Source: Enterobacter sp. kpr-6
GTDB lineage: Bacteria > Pseudomonadota > Gammaproteobacteria > Enterobacterales > Enterobacteriaceae
DNA length: 64,000 nt
Direction: 5' to 3'
Assembly (NCBI RefSeq): GCF_900116015.1
Contig: NZ_FOYH01000002.1
Coordinates: forward strand, 271,163 to 335,162
Position numbers and translations under genes: made by a program. The notes under the pieces were generated by a model. The model was given only the letters and a program-made list of their open reading frames with translations. It had not been told where the DNA came from and did no database searches. Each line of letters opens with the position of its first letter. Position 1 is the first letter of the stretch. This document shows, piece by piece, positions 10,804 through 21,099 of this stretch.

Positions 10804-10830
10804 TAATTATAAATTTTAATCATTTGTAAC

Positions 10831-10859
10831 AGGGGCGTCCTTTCGCCCCTGCTGTTTTT
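10831..10859 (+). terminator. Intra-operon hairpin between glnH and glnP
   Basis: AGGGGCG-TCCTTT-CGCCCCT followed by GCTGTTTTTA: a terminator-like hairpin inside the operon. It probably causes partial termination or protects the glnH 3' end. Confidence 0.65.
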
Positions 10860-10884
10860 AAACCACGGTATACAGGAATTCATC

Positions 10885-11544
10885 ATGCAGTTTGACTGGA
10901 GTGCCATCTGGCCTGCCATTCCGCTTTTGATCGAAGGTGCAAAAATGACCTTGCTGATCTCAGTCCTCGGCCTGGCGGGCGGCCTCATCATCGGCCTCGC
11001 TGCCGGTTTCGCCCGCAGTTTCGGCGGCTGGATCTCAAACCACATTGCACTGGTTTTCATCGAAGTGATCCGCGGCACGCCTATCGTTGTGCAGGTCATG
11101 TTCATTTACTTCGCGCTGCCAATGGCGTTTAACGATCTGCGCATCGACCCGTTCAGCGCCGCTGTCGTTACCATCATGATTAACTCAGGCGCGTACATCG
11201 CTGAAATCACCCGTGGTGCCGTGCTCTCTATCCACAAAGGATTCCGCGAAGCGGGCCTGGCGCTGGGCTTATCGAAGCGTGAGGCGATTCGCCACGTGAT
11301 CCTGCCGCTGGCGCTGCGCCGTATGCTGCCGCCGCTCGGCAACCAGTGGATCATCAGCATCAAAGATACCTCTCTGTTTATTGTTATCGGCGTCGCCGAG
11401 CTGACACGTCAGGGCCAGGAAATCATCGCCGGTAACTTCCGCGCGCTGGAAATCTGGAGCGCCGTTGCGGTGTTCTATCTCATCATTACTCTGGTTCTGA
11501 GTTTTATTCTGCGTCGTCTTGAAAGAAGGATGAAAATCCTGTGA
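10885..11544 (+). CDS. glnP: Glutamine ABC transporter permease GlnP
   Basis: A 219-residue inner-membrane permease of the HisMQ/GlnP type, with about five TM helices. The EAA coupling-helix motif ([26 protein letters not shown]) contacts the ATPase. The last 4 bp overlap glnQ (ATGA), coupling translation. It forms the membrane channel for glutamine delivered by GlnH. Confidence 0.97.
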   Translation: MQFDWSAIWPAIPLLIEGAKMTLLISVLGLAGGLIIGLAAGFARSFGGWISNHIALVFIEVIRGTPIVVQVMFIYFALPMAFNDLRIDPFSAAVVTIMINSGAYIAEITRGAVLSIHKGFREAGLALGLSKREAIRHVILPLALRRMLPPLGNQWIISIKDTSLFIVIGVAELTRQGQEIIAGNFRALEIWSAVAVFYLIITLVLSFILRRLERRMKIL

Positions 11545-12263
11545 TTGAATTTAAAAACGTTTCCAAGCACTTTGGCCCAACCCAGGTGCTGCACAATATC
11601 GATCTGAACATCACCCAGGGTGAAGTAGTGGTCATTATCGGCCCGTCGGGTTCCGGTAAATCCACCCTGCTGCGCTGCATCAACAAGCTGGAAGAGATCA
11701 CCAGCGGCGATCTGATCGTCGATGGGCTGAAGGTCAACGACCCGAAAGTGGACGAGCGCCTGATCCGCCAGGAAGCGGGCATGGTGTTCCAGCAGTTTTA
11801 TCTGTTCCCGCACCTGACGGCGCTGGAGAACGTGATGTTTGGTCCGCTGCGCGTGCGCGGTGCCAGCAAGCAAGAAGCTGAGAAACTGGCGCAGGAGTTG
11901 CTGGCGAAAGTGGGCCTGGCCGAGCGCTCGCACCACTATCCGTCTGAGCTTTCCGGCGGTCAGCAGCAGCGCGTCGCCATCGCCCGCGCGCTGGCAGTGA
12001 AGCCAAAAATGATGCTGTTTGATGAGCCAACCTCCGCGCTCGATCCGGAACTGCGCCACGAAGTCCTGAAAGTAATGCAGGATCTGGCGGAAGAAGGCAT
12101 GACCATGGTGATCGTGACCCACGAAATCGGCTTCGCCGAAAAAGTGGCCTCACGCCTGATTTTCATTGATAAAGGCCGTATTGCTGAAGATGGCAATCCG
12201 CAGACGTTGATTGAGAATCCGCCAAGCCCGCGTTTGCAGGAATTTTTGCAGCACGTGTCGTAA
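11541..12263 (+). CDS. glnQ: Glutamine ABC transporter ATP-binding protein GlnQ
   Basis: A 240-residue polar-amino-acid ABC ATPase. Walker A is GPSGSGKST (residues 34-42), with Q-loop [14 protein letters not shown], signature [15 protein letters not shown], Walker [15 protein letters not shown] and H-loop VTHEIGFA. It powers glutamine import through GlnP. Last gene of glnHPQ; a copy of the palindromic repeat follows immediately. Confidence 0.97.
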   Translation: MIEFKNVSKHFGPTQVLHNIDLNITQGEVVVIIGPSGSGKSTLLRCINKLEEITSGDLIVDGLKVNDPKVDERLIRQEAGMVFQQFYLFPHLTALENVMFGPLRVRGASKQEAEKLAQELLAKVGLAERSHHYPSELSGGQQQRVAIARALAVKPKMMLFDEPTSALDPELRHEVLKVMQDLAEEGMTMVIVTHEIGFAEKVASRLIFIDKGRIAEDGNPQTLIENPPSPRLQEFLQHVS

Positions 12264-12266
12264 GAG

Positions 12267-12346
12267 CACCCTCACCCCGGCCCTCTCCCTCAGGGAGAGG
12301 GAGGTTTTAGTCCCCTCTCCCTGAGGGAGAGGGTTAGGGTGAGGGG
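12267..12346. repeat. Palindromic intergenic repeat, copy 1
   Basis: Compact paired copy of the recurrent element. A left unit CCCTCACCCCGGCCCTCTCCC with its TCAGGGAGAGGG stem partner is followed, after a short linker, by the inverted right unit ending GAGAGGGTTAGGGTGAGGGG. Found between glnQ and ybiO. Confidence 0.9.
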
Positions 12347-12441
12347 TAACTATCACCCTCCCCCAGATTTCTCCCATTTCCAGTCGCCTCCCCAGCTTCC
12401 TCTATACTTATCTTTTTGCTGAATTTTCTCAGGAGGAGTCT

Positions 12442-14673
12442 GTGAAGTGGATCTTGCTGCTTTGCCTGTTCATGATGCCGCTTCATGCGGCGACCATTCC
12501 TGGCGTCACATCCGGGGCGACCACCACGCAACCAGAACAACCCGTCGCTGAGCCGGACGTAGAACAAAAAAAAGCGGCCTATGCTGCGCTCGCTGACGTG
12601 CTGGAGAACAACGCCTCACGCGAAGAGTTAATCGGTCAGTTGCGCAAAGTCGCCGCCACCCCGCCGCCGGAACCGGTGCCGACCATCACTCCGCCGGAAT
12701 TAGTCGAAGAAAAAACCGTGCTGGAAAGCGTCACCGCCTTTACCCGCCACTTCGGTGATGAACTGGCCACGCGCTTTGCCCAGCTCTACCGCAACATCAC
12801 CGGATCGCCGCATAAAGCTTTTAATCCCGACACCTTCTACAACGCCGCGACGCACTTTTTAATGCTGGCGGCAGTGGTGTTTATCTTCTTCTGGCTGGTG
12901 CGTTTAAGCGTCACGCCGCTGTACCGCAAAATGGGCACCTGGGCGCGGAAAAAGCACGGTGAACGGGCAAGCTGGGTCCAGCTTCCGGCAATGATCATCG
13001 GCGCATTCATTATCGATTTAATGCTGCTGGCCTTGACCTTGTTTGTCGGCCAGGTCGTGAGCGACAACTTCAACGGCAACAACCGTACCATCGCCTTCCA
13101 GCAGGGGCTGTTCCTGAACGCCTTTGCGTTAATTGAGTTTTTCAAAGCTATCCTGCGCCTGATTTTCTGCCCGCGCTTTCCCGATTTGCGCCCGTTTGCC
13201 GTGAGCGATGCGGCAGCAAAATACTGGCATTTGCGCCTGAGCGCACTCAGCAGCCTGATCGGTTACGGCCTGCTGGTAGCGGTGCCGATTATCTCCAACC
13301 AGGTCAACATTCAGGTAGGTGCGGTGGCGAACGTGATCATCATGCTCTGCATCACCGCCTGGGCGCTCTATCTCATCTTCAAAAATAAAATCAGCGTTCA
13401 GCAAAGCCTGATCCACCTGGCGGATCGCTCGCTGGCCTTTTTCAGCCTGTTTATTCGCGCTTTTGCGCTGGTCTGGCACTGGCTGGCGAGCGCCTACTTT
13501 GTGGTGCTGTTTTTCTTCTCGCTGTTCGATCCGGGCAACAGCCTGAAGTTTATGATGAGCGCGTCGCTGCGCAGTCTGGCGATTATCAGCGTTGCGGCCT
13601 TTGTTTCCGGCATCCTCTCGCGCTGGCTGGCGAAAAGCATCACCCTGTCGCCGCACGTGCAGCGTAACTATCCCGAACTGCAAAAACGGATCAACGGCTG
13701 GTTTTCCACCGCGCTGAAAGTGGCGCGCATCCTGATTGTCTGTGTGGCGATCATGCTGCTGCTCAACGCCTGGAGCCTGTTTGATTTCTGGAACTGGCTT
13801 AATAACGGCGCGGGGGAGAAGACGTTGGATATTCTGATCCGCATCGCGCTGATCCTGTTCTTCTCTGCCGTCGGCTGGACGGTGCTGGCGAGTCTGATTG
13901 AGAACCGCCTCTCTTCAGACATTCACGGTCGCCCGCTGCCGAGCGCCCGTACGCGCACGTTGTTAACCCTGTTCCGCAATGCGCTGGCGGTGGTCATCAG
14001 CACCATTACGGTGATGATTGTGCTGTCGGAAATCGGCGTCAACATCGCCCCGCTGCTGGCAGGTGCCGGGGCGCTTGGGCTGGCCATCTCCTTTGGTTCG
14101 CAAACGCTGGTGAAGGACATCATCACCGGGGTGTTTATTCAGTTTGAGAACGGGATGAACACCGGCGATCTGGTGACCATAGGGCCGCTGACCGGCACGG
14201 TGGAGCGGATGTCGATTCGCTCGGTTGGCGTGCGCCAGGATACCGGGGCGTATCACATCATTCCGTGGTCATCGATCACCACCTTCGCTAACTTTGTGCG
14301 CGGAATTGGATCGGTGGTGGCTAACTACGATGTGGATCGCCATGAAAACGCCGACAAAGCGAACCAGGCGCTGAAAGATGCGGTGGGTGAACTGATGGCG
14401 CGGGATGACATTCGCGGGTTAATCATTGGCGAGCCGAACTTTGTGGGCATTGTCGGGCTGACTAATACCGCCTTCACCCTGCGCGTGACCTTCACCACGC
14501 AGCCGCTGAAACAGTGGACGGTGCGGTTTGCCCTCGACAGCATGGTGAAAAAGCACTTCGATCTTGCGGATGTGCGCGCCCCGGTGCAGACCTACCAGGT
14601 GCTGGCCCAGCCTGCGACGCCGGGATCGTCCGCGCCGCAGGGGTTACAGCCGCCTGCCGAACCTACGCTTTAA
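12442..14673 (+). CDS. ybiO: Mechanosensitive channel of miniconductance family YbiO (MscM)
   Basis: A 743-residue MscS-family protein (E. coli YbiO 741). The signal peptide is at about 1-16, followed by a Pro-rich periplasmic segment and about ten TM helices. The pore-lining helix plus beta domain starts near residue 530 ([29 protein letters not shown]). The cytoplasmic vestibule is C-terminal, with a Pro-rich tail. It opens on membrane tension to release solutes during hypo-osmotic shock. It uses a GTG start after AGGAGGAG. The last 11 bp overlap the convergent rlmF gene. Confidence 0.95.
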   Translation: MKWILLLCLFMMPLHAATIPGVTSGATTTQPEQPVAEPDVEQKKAAYAALADVLENNASREELIGQLRKVAATPPPEPVPTITPPELVEEKTVLESVTAFTRHFGDELATRFAQLYRNITGSPHKAFNPDTFYNAATHFLMLAAVVFIFFWLVRLSVTPLYRKMGTWARKKHGERASWVQLPAMIIGAFIIDLMLLALTLFVGQVVSDNFNGNNRTIAFQQGLFLNAFALIEFFKAILRLIFCPRFPDLRPFAVSDAAAKYWHLRLSALSSLIGYGLLVAVPIISNQVNIQVGAVANVIIMLCITAWALYLIFKNKISVQQSLIHLADRSLAFFSLFIRAFALVWHWLASAYFVVLFFFSLFDPGNSLKFMMSASLRSLAIISVAAFVSGILSRWLAKSITLSPHVQRNYPELQKRINGWFSTALKVARILIVCVAIMLLLNAWSLFDFWNWLNNGAGEKTLDILIRIALILFFSAVGWTVLASLIENRLSSDIHGRPLPSARTRTLLTLFRNALAVVISTITVMIVLSEIGVNIAPLLAGAGALGLAISFGSQTLVKDIITGVFIQFENGMNTGDLVTIGPLTGTVERMSIRSVGVRQDTGAYHIIPWSSITTFANFVRGIGSVVANYDVDRHENADKANQALKDAVGELMARDDIRGLIIGEPNFVGIVGLTNTAFTLRVTFTTQPLKQWTVRFALDSMVKKHFDLADVRAPVQTYQVLAQPATPGSSAPQGLQPPAEPTL

Positions 14674-15598
14674 AACGCGTTTGCGCCCAGCGGCGACGCT
14701 GGGCTTCATCGAGGAAGGTCCAGGCGATAAAGCGACTCTGCTTTTGCCCCTGGGCCATCTCTTTTTTCACCACTTTTACTGCGCCCGCCTCGGTTAGCGC
14801 CCGGTAGAGCGGCGGCAGGTTTTCCCCGCGCGATACCAGCGAGCTGAACCACAGTACCTGGCGACCAAAAGCCTTGCTCTCGGCGATCATCTGGCTGATA
14901 AACGCCACTTCCCCGCCCTCGCACCACAGCTCCTGCTGCTGACCGCCAAAATTAAGCGCCCCGTCGCGGCTCTGGCCCAGATTACGGCGCTTGCGCTCGT
15001 TACCGGCGCGCGCGCTGGCGGCGGAATCATGGAACGGCGGGTTGCACAGCGTGGCGTCATACTGTTCATTTTTATGAATCATGCCCGGCAGAATGGCCGC
15101 CGGATCTTTCTGCCGGCGCAGGCGCACCGCGCGCGTCAGGCCGGGATTGCCGTTAATAATCGCCTGGGCGCTGGCAAAGGCTTCGTCATGCACTTCGGTG
15201 CCGGTAAAACGCCAGCCGTATTCATGGTTGCCAATCAGCGGATAGATGCAGTTTGCACCCGTACCAATATCCAGCACACTCGCCTGGCGCGGCACGGTGC
15301 CGTCGGCACTTTCGGCCAGCAGATCGGCAAGATGGTGGATGTAATCTGCGCGCCCCGGCACTGGCGGGCAGAGAAAGCCTTCCGGGATATCCCAGTGGGC
15401 AACGCCATAAAAATGCGCCAGCAGCGCCTTATTCAGCGCCTTCACCGCGTGCGGATCGGCAAAATTCACCGTCGCTTCGCCGGTCGGGGTGGCAATAATA
15501 AAGCCACGCAGTTCCGGGCAGTCCTGGCAAAGGGCGTCAAGATCGTAGCGGCTGTGATGGCGGTTTCGCGGGTGTAAACCCGGCTTCTGGGCAGTCAT
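14663..15598 (-). CDS. rlmF: 23S rRNA (adenine-1618 N6) methyltransferase RlmF (YbiN)
   Basis: A 311-residue SAM-dependent methyltransferase. The Lys/His/Arg-rich N-terminus ([15 protein letters not shown]) is typical of the family. The SAM-binding glycine motif is [14 protein letters not shown], and the adenine-N6 catalytic tetrad NPPF lies in [15 protein letters not shown]. It methylates A1618 of 23S rRNA. It converges on ybiO with an 11-bp overlap. In E. coli the genes beyond it are mcbA, fiu and ybiX; here an unrelated operon occupies that place. Confidence 0.95.
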   Translation of the reverse strand: MTAQKPGLHPRNRHHSRYDLDALCQDCPELRGFIIATPTGEATVNFADPHAVKALNKALLAHFYGVAHWDIPEGFLCPPVPGRADYIHHLADLLAESADGTVPRQASVLDIGTGANCIYPLIGNHEYGWRFTGTEVHDEAFASAQAIINGNPGLTRAVRLRRQKDPAAILPGMIHKNEQYDATLCNPPFHDSAASARAGNERKRRNLGQSRDGALNFGGQQQELWCEGGEVAFISQMIAESKAFGRQVLWFSSLVSRGENLPPLYRALTEAGAVKVVKKEMAQGQKQSRFIAWTFLDEAQRRRWAQTRFKA

Positions 15599-15929
15599 GG
15601 CATTCTCCTTTCAACAGCGGCGTAAGATACCCGTTGCGGGCGGCGGGGTAAATAAATGACGCAGGCTTATCGTATTTAAACAGTAAAAATTACCCCGTCA
15701 AAAATCACATACTCTTTTGCGGCACGCTCTTTCGCCGATGACATAACCTGTCACGCCCCTCTTTTATTCTTCCCCTTCCCCCCTAATTCCAGGTGTAAGT
15801 CGCTGTCAGATCATTTTTTGGCGAATTTTTAGTGCAGTTTTCCTTAAAGCTGCCGTTGTAATTAATGATGAAAAACAGCAACAAGCAGATTTGACGCTAA
15901 CGACCCGGATGTTTTTAAGGCAAGGACTA
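15599..15929 (+). other. Upstream region of the HerA/Hsp70 operon (331 bp, no gene)
   Basis: AT-rich gap between the divergent rlmF and the accessory operon. It must hold the promoters of both. The stretch at 15810-15870 is T/A-rich, but I could not assign -35/-10 hexamers with confidence. No att-like repeat, tRNA end or integrase remnant was seen. Confidence 0.4.
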
Positions 15930-18908
15930 ATGGACGAACTGAAAGATTTGTTGACCCTGAGCGAACTCAGCATCGCAGGCTGGAACCGTCAATTGCGGCT
16001 GCAACCGCCGTTACAGCCCGTACAGTCGCCGGCGATGGCGTGGCGTTTTTACCGCATTGACGAAATGACTGCCGGAAAAGCTGCGGTGCACCGGCTGGCG
16101 ATGAGCAATGTGATTGCCAACATGAACGATCCCACCGCCGCCCTGATTTACCTGTTAAAGAGCGACGGGGACGGTATCCATTTTTACCTTGGCGTAGGCG
16201 GCGATGCCACCAGCAATATCCATGACACCGGGACGCAGGTTGAGCGGGCATTCAGCAGTAATTTCCTCGGGGCCAAAGTCGCACCGCTCACGCGGGATGA
16301 GATCGGTCAGCTAACCGACCTCAATGCAATGAAGCGTTTTGGCGTGGTAACGGGCGTGCCGTCCCTCAATGAAGAAGAGTCCCGCCTCGGTGATGAAGAA
16401 TTTCAGGGCGTTGAGCGACTGGTAAACGCCCTCTCCGGCGAAAGCTGGCGGCTGATTATTGCCTGTCAGCCCGGTCGTCCCGAGGAGGTTGAACAGATTC
16501 TGGAGCAGATTTACAGCCTCTCCACGCAAATCTCCTCGCACATCAAATACTCAGTACAGGTCTCGCAAAACCAGAGCGAACAGCACTCGCAAAGCCACAC
16601 CCTGAGCATCAATAAAACCACCGGGACCAGCGATTCTACTACCGACGGTGAAGCTAACAGCCGGGGCAAAAGTCAGGGTGCCAGCAAAAATCACGGGACC
16701 AGCCATCAGGGAACGGGCACCAGCGACGGCACCAGCGTGACCGACTCCACTAACCATTCAAAGACAACGGGCACCAGTAGCTCGGAAAGCGTGGGCAAAA
16801 ACGACACCTCAGGCGACAGCACCACGCGCGGCGACGGCAAAGCGGTCACGCGGGAAGAGATAAATAAAGGCTATGAGGAACTGCTCAAACATTTAAGCGA
16901 CACGCAAATCCCGCGTCTGCGCCAGGGCAACAGCAAAGGGATGTTCCGCACGTCGGTGTATCTGGCGGCGCAAAACCGGGCAGTTTATACCCGTTTAAGC
17001 GCCAGCCTGCGATCGATTTTCCAGGGTAACCACGCCAGCCTGACGCCGCTGCGCGATCATGAAATCAACCGCTCTTTTGCGACGCTGGATGGGCTTCTCG
17101 CCCTCTCCCGGCAAGGTATGGCGGAGGTCTGGCCGTGCGCTGAGGCCATACTCTCGCAGGCCACCAACGCACAGGGCGAGGTGCAGTGTGCGACCTGGCT
17201 TAATGGTCAGGAAATCGCGCTGCTGATGGGCCTGCCGGATAAAGAGCTCGCCGGGATTAAGATCCGCAAATGCGTGGATTTTGCCCTCAATCCGCCCACG
17301 CCGGATCACGCGCAACGGCTGGCGCTGGGTCATGTCATTCAGCACGGCAAAACCCTTGATTTCAAACCGCTGCTGCTCGATCGGCAGGAGCTGAATAAAC
17401 ATATCTTTATTACCGGCGTGACGGGCGCGGGCAAGACCACCACCTGCATGAAGCTGCTGCTGGAATCGGGCCTGCCGTTTATGGTGATTGAGCCTGCTAA
17501 AACCGAATACCGCGAGCTGTACCAGAAAAACCCTGACGTGGAGTATTACTGCCCTGGCCGGGAAGATTTAACCCCATTCCGCCTTAATCCGTTTGAGCTG
17601 GTCTCCCCGAAAGAGCACCTCGCCGGGCATATCGACATTCTCAAAAATGCGCTGACGGCGGTGTTTCCGATGGAAGCGGCGATGCCGATGATCGTCGGCG
17701 AAGCCATTATCCGCGCCTATGAGCATAAAGGCTGGGACGTTCACGGCAGCCAGAACCTGCTGATTGACGATCCTTTTGCGCTCAACAGCGGCGCATGGCC
17801 GAATTTCAGCGACATGATCCGCGAACTGGACGCGGTGATTTTATCCAAAGGCATGGGCCGGGAATTTGAAGAAAAATACCGGGGCTCGCTGGTCGCCAGG
17901 CTCACCGATCTGACCATCGGCACTAAAAGCCGGATGCTGAACGCCCGTCATTCGATCAATTTTGATGCGCTGCTGGATAAAAAAGTGGTCATCGAACTGG
18001 ATGAAATTAAAGACGAAAGCGATAAGTCGCTGCTGATGGCGCTGATCGTCACCCGTCTGGCGGAAACCATCAAGCAGCGCTATCTGCGCCAGCCTGATTA
18101 TCGTCACCTGACGCTGATTGAAGAGGCGCATCGCCTGCTGGCGAAACCCGAACCCGGCGATGGCGGCAGTAAAAAACTGGGCGTTGAGATGTTCAGTAAT
18201 TTACTGGCCGAGGTGCGCAAATATGGCGAGGGGCTGATCATTGCCGACCAGATCCCCAACAAGCTGGTGGCGGATGTCATTAAAAACACCAACATCAAAA
18301 TCGTGCACCGGCTGTTTTCCGCCGACGACCGCGAAGTCATCGGCGACACCATGTCGCTTAACGATGAGCAAAAAGCATTTTTGCCTTCCCTCCAGGCAGG
18401 CCAGGCGGTGATTTATGGCGGCGGCTGGCACGGCGCGGTACTGGCACAAATTAAGCCCAATGCCGACACAACCGGCAAACCGATTGACGAAGCGCTGATC
18501 GCCGGGCGTGGCGTCAGGCAATGGTGGCCGGAGCGCTATCGCCTGTTCCCGCGTCTTGCAGCCAGCATCCACTTCACCACTGCCGCCGACTTTGTTGCCT
18601 TCAGTCAGCAGGTTAATCGTCTGTTCCGGTTGATTGCCTTAAGCGAGCGCATCTCTGGCATGGCGCACCTGACGCGCATTGTGCAGACGCTGCACCCGCT
18701 GGCAGAGCTTAACGGTAGCGAGGCGGTGCCGTCGTTAACAGAAGCGATCGTGGCCTGGGCGCACGATAACCTCGATAGCCATCCTGAGATGCTGGAAAAC
18801 AGAATGCCGCGTCGTCTGGATGGGCTACTGGCGTTCACCGGCGTGCCGGAATCTGACATCGATGAAGCAGCGTTAGCCCGCTGCGTAAAAGACATTTTCA
18901 AAAAATAA
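15930..18908 (+). CDS. HerA/VirB4-type ATPase (DUF87-like) with Ser/Thr/Gly linker; first gene of accessory operon
   Basis: A 992-residue protein. The N-terminal domain (about 1-212) is of no family I recognise. A striking low-complexity linker (about 213-305), rich in Ser, Thr, Gly, Asn and His with repeated GTS/TGTS units, follows. A second unassigned domain comes next, then a FtsK/HerA-class P-loop ATPase: Walker A GVTGAGKT (496-503) and Walker B LTLIEEAH (727-734). A later RKYGEGLIIADQIPNKL and a KIVHRLFSADDREVIGD segment are typical of HerA/TraC-like hexameric motors. I chose the ATG at 15930 because AAGG-CAAGGA precedes it; an in-frame TTG at 15891 would add 13 residues. Likely a hexameric translocase moving DNA or protein; substrate unknown. 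Confidence 0.85.
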   Translation: MDELKDLLTLSELSIAGWNRQLRLQPPLQPVQSPAMAWRFYRIDEMTAGKAAVHRLAMSNVIANMNDPTAALIYLLKSDGDGIHFYLGVGGDATSNIHDTGTQVERAFSSNFLGAKVAPLTRDEIGQLTDLNAMKRFGVVTGVPSLNEEESRLGDEEFQGVERLVNALSGESWRLIIACQPGRPEEVEQILEQIYSLSTQISSHIKYSVQVSQNQSEQHSQSHTLSINKTTGTSDSTTDGEANSRGKSQGASKNHGTSHQGTGTSDGTSVTDSTNHSKTTGTSSSESVGKNDTSGDSTTRGDGKAVTREEINKGYEELLKHLSDTQIPRLRQGNSKGMFRTSVYLAAQNRAVYTRLSASLRSIFQGNHASLTPLRDHEINRSFATLDGLLALSRQGMAEVWPCAEAILSQATNAQGEVQCATWLNGQEIALLMGLPDKELAGIKIRKCVDFALNPPTPDHAQRLALGHVIQHGKTLDFKPLLLDRQELNKHIFITGVTGAGKTTTCMKLLLESGLPFMVIEPAKTEYRELYQKNPDVEYYCPGREDLTPFRLNPFELVSPKEHLAGHIDILKNALTAVFPMEAAMPMIVGEAIIRAYEHKGWDVHGSQNLLIDDPFALNSGAWPNFSDMIRELDAVILSKGMGREFEEKYRGSLVARLTDLTIGTKSRMLNARHSINFDALLDKKVVIELDEIKDESDKSLLMALIVTRLAETIKQRYLRQPDYRHLTLIEEAHRLLAKPEPGDGGSKKLGVEMFSNLLAEVRKYGEGLIIADQIPNKLVADVIKNTNIKIVHRLFSADDREVIGDTMSLNDEQKAFLPSLQAGQAVIYGGGWHGAVLAQIKPNADTTGKPIDEALIAGRGVRQWWPERYRLFPRLAASIHFTTAADFVAFSQQVNRLFRLIALSERISGMAHLTRIVQTLHPLAELNGSEAVPSLTEAIVAWAHDNLDSHPEMLENRMPRRLDGLLAFTGVPESDIDEAALARCVKDIFKK

Positions 18909-18941
18909 ACGTCGTTAACAGTGATAACTAAGGAGTAGCAC

Positions 18942-19583
18942 ATGGGATTCTGGAGTAGCGTGGGATCGATTGTTTCCAGTACCTTTTCCGCCATTGGCGG
19001 GCTGGCCGCCAGCGTTGCCAGCACCGTGATCAAAGTTGCCACCTCAGCGGAAGTCTGGCAAAGCCTTGGCAGCGTGGTTAAAGCGGTTGGCAGCGTGCTG
19101 GGCGTGATCCCGTCCAACCAGACGGCAGAGAAATATGGCGAGCGCGTACTCTCCGCAGGGGCTGAGGGCATCACATCAGACAGTTTTGATTCTTACCACG
19201 AGTACATTGCCGCCATTCGCGATTTCGAACTGAAGCCAGAACTGGCGGATCGCTGGAGCAAAGAAGAAAAAATCGCGGCCAGCGCAGGCGTGGTGGCCGA
19301 GGGGCTGACGGAGCTGAAGGGCTTTAGTCTGAATTCCGCTCTCAGCCTGATGATACTGGCGGCGCAGCACCCGACCTTTTTCAACGCCGAACGCGTGCTG
19401 ACGCTTTTAGGCAAAACCAACGACTTTTCGCTGATTGCCGACTACTTCCGGGACGACCTGGATCTGCACGACGAGAGGAAAGTTGAAGCCCTGCTGGTCG
19501 ACAGCGAACAGGGTCAGGTGGAGGCCCGCGCCCCGGATGACGTCACAGCGACCCTGCGCCAGTTGCGCGCTGAAGCGGAATAA
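18942..19583 (+). CDS. Small protein with Gly/Ala/Ser-rich hydrophobic N-terminus, accessory operon gene 2
   Basis: 213 residues, family not recognised. The first about 60 residues (MGFWSSVGSIVSSTFSAIGGLAASV...) are amphipathic and rich in small residues. This resembles membrane-inserting or oligomer-core helices, not a cleavable signal. The remainder is acidic and helical, with a Leu-rich segment (SLNSALSLMILAAQHP) and a charged tail (LRQLRAEAE). A strong AAGGAG site precedes the ATG, 33 bp after the ATPase stop. A membrane anchor, pore subunit or structural subunit are all possible; none is proven. Confidence 0.75.
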   Translation: MGFWSSVGSIVSSTFSAIGGLAASVASTVIKVATSAEVWQSLGSVVKAVGSVLGVIPSNQTAEKYGERVLSAGAEGITSDSFDSYHEYIAAIRDFELKPELADRWSKEEKIAASAGVVAEGLTELKGFSLNSALSLMILAAQHPTFFNAERVLTLLGKTNDFSLIADYFRDDLDLHDERKVEALLVDSEQGQVEARAPDDVTATLRQLRAEAE

Positions 19584-19593
19584 GGCTGCATCC

Positions 19594-20451
19594 ATGACCC
19601 GTGATTACGCCATTATTTTAGACGCGCAGCGCTTCACCTGCTTCTACCGCCAGCATGACGACTGGTTAAACGAACCCTTAAAAGGTGAAGCCTTCCTTGA
19701 GTGCGCCACATCACAGCAACTGACCCAGGCCTGCACGGAGCTGGCGGATCGCCTGGCCTATGCCTCGGTCGGGCAGTTATTCATTCTCTATCACTCTGAC
19801 GTGCAGGCCTGGTTACCCGATGTCATCACGACATTTTCCCGCCAGCCGTTCAGCGTCATGCCGCTGCAACCCTGGCTTACGCGCGCCCGCGCCATGGCCC
19901 CAGGCAACGCAGACAGCGCGCTGTACGAACGTCATTTGCTGCCGCTGCTCTGCCGCCAGTTAAATAGCGTGGAGAGCGCCGTTAAAACCCTGCAGCGCGA
20001 AGAAGCCAGCGACGATCGGCTATTGCTTGCCCGCCAGCTTGAGCAGGAACAAAAAGAGAATCTGGCGCTGTTGGCCGAGCTTGAGGCCAGCCGGCAGGCA
20101 CACAACGAGGCGGCGACGGCCTGGAAGCAGGAGCGCGCCCAGTTAGAAGGCCATCTCAGCAGCGTGAGCGATCTGGATCAGGCCGCCATCGCGCAGTTTA
20201 TGCCGCTCTTTTTCGCCCACTTCTGGCAGAAAGTCAGCCCGGCGGATATGGCAATGCTGCTCGGAAGCCTGACGCTGCCTGATGTGCGCAGCCCCTGGCC
20301 TGAGCCGGATAAGAGTGCACTTGCCATTAAGCGCCGCGATTTTAACCAGCTCAGGCACCGCCACCAGCAGCAGATTAAGAGCCTGGCACGCAAATTTATT
20401 GACGTTGGCTACCTGTCGGTACGCCCGGACGCGGAACATTTACTGGATTAA
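19594..20451 (+). CDS. Coiled-coil protein, accessory operon gene 3
   Basis: 285 residues, no recognised family. It starts MTRDYAIILDAQRFTCFYR. A globular N-terminal half is followed by a predicted coiled coil (about residues 125-190, repeated EEASDDRLLLARQLEQEQKE-like heptads) and a basic C-terminal segment (KRRDFNQLRHRHQQQIKSLARKF). The start at 19594, 10 bp after the stop of gene 2, is preferred to an in-frame codon far inside gene 2. An adaptor or assembly role between the two ATPases is a guess from architecture and order. Confidence 0.72.
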   Translation: MTRDYAIILDAQRFTCFYRQHDDWLNEPLKGEAFLECATSQQLTQACTELADRLAYASVGQLFILYHSDVQAWLPDVITTFSRQPFSVMPLQPWLTRARAMAPGNADSALYERHLLPLLCRQLNSVESAVKTLQREEASDDRLLLARQLEQEQKENLALLAELEASRQAHNEAATAWKQERAQLEGHLSSVSDLDQAAIAQFMPLFFAHFWQKVSPADMAMLLGSLTLPDVRSPWPEPDKSALAIKRRDFNQLRHRHQQQIKSLARKFIDVGYLSVRPDAEHLLD

Positions 20452-20454
20452 CCC

Positions 20455-21084
20455 ATGCCTGAACACGAAAACGAACACCATTCCCTGCCTGCATCAGAAC
20501 AGGCCGGGGATTTACGCGACTGGATTGCGCAGGAAGTGGACCGCCAGTTGACGCTGGCATGGCAAAAACTGGTGACGCCGCACGCCCACGCCATGCCAAA
20601 GGAAAATGTACGGGAAGTCATCAAAGAGGTGACTGTGGAAGTGGTGCGCCCCGATCCGCTTCGCGCTGCCCTCACCCCGCTGCTGAGTGCCGTTGCCACC
20701 CTCCGTGACGATCGCCCACTTCAGGAAGCCTGGCTGCGCGGCCCGCTCTCCGACGATGAAGCAGAGCAAATCCAGCAGGTACTGGCTATTGCCAGCCACT
20801 GGGATCGCATTGAACGGTTGTGGGACGTACTGGCAGTCCGCGCCAAAGAAGGCAGCCTGACGCCTGATGTATTCGCACTGCTGACATTTGCTATCTCGCT
20901 GCACAACCGACTGTGGGTTGATCGCTTTGCCCTGCTTGAGAACGTCGAGGCGGGCTGCGCATATAACTTCGAAATGCATAATGGCACCGGTACTGGCGAG
21001 CGCATCGCCCGGCAACTGTTGCCCGGCCTAATTAACAATGCCGGAAAACGCTGCCGGAAACCGCTGGTGCTGTTACAGCCTTAA
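20455..21084 (+). CDS. Unrecognised protein, accessory operon gene 4
   Basis: 209 residues. The acidic/His-rich start (MPEHENEHHSLPASEQ) precedes a helical body with EEV/VIKEVTVEVVRPDPL and a Trp-containing central part (HWDRIERLWDVLAVRA). It ends with a Gly/Thr-rich turn (NGTGTGER) and a basic tail. The ATG comes 3 bp after the previous stop, so translation is probably coupled. No signal peptide or TM segment. In transfer or injection systems small helical proteins at this position often act as partners of the ATPase, but nothing here proves it. Confidence 0.72.
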   Translation: MPEHENEHHSLPASEQAGDLRDWIAQEVDRQLTLAWQKLVTPHAHAMPKENVREVIKEVTVEVVRPDPLRAALTPLLSAVATLRDDRPLQEAWLRGPLSDDEAEQIQQVLAIASHWDRIERLWDVLAVRAKEGSLTPDVFALLTFAISLHNRLWVDRFALLENVEAGCAYNFEMHNGTGTGERIARQLLPGLINNAGKRCRKPLVLLQP

Positions 21085-21099
21085 TATCAGGAAATTTTT

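Noticed and set aside
12267-12346. Palindromic repeats as ordinary terminators
   Set aside because: Same sequence recurs at eight places as mirror-image pairs without consistent T-runs; a repeat family explains them better, though some may also terminate transcription.
16566-16844. Ser/Thr/Gly-rich stretch as a frameshift or sequencing artefact, or as a nucleotide repeat/CRISPR
   Set aside because: Frame is open on both sides with a conserved ATPase downstream; codons vary, so there is no exact DNA repeat and no spacer-repeat periodicity.
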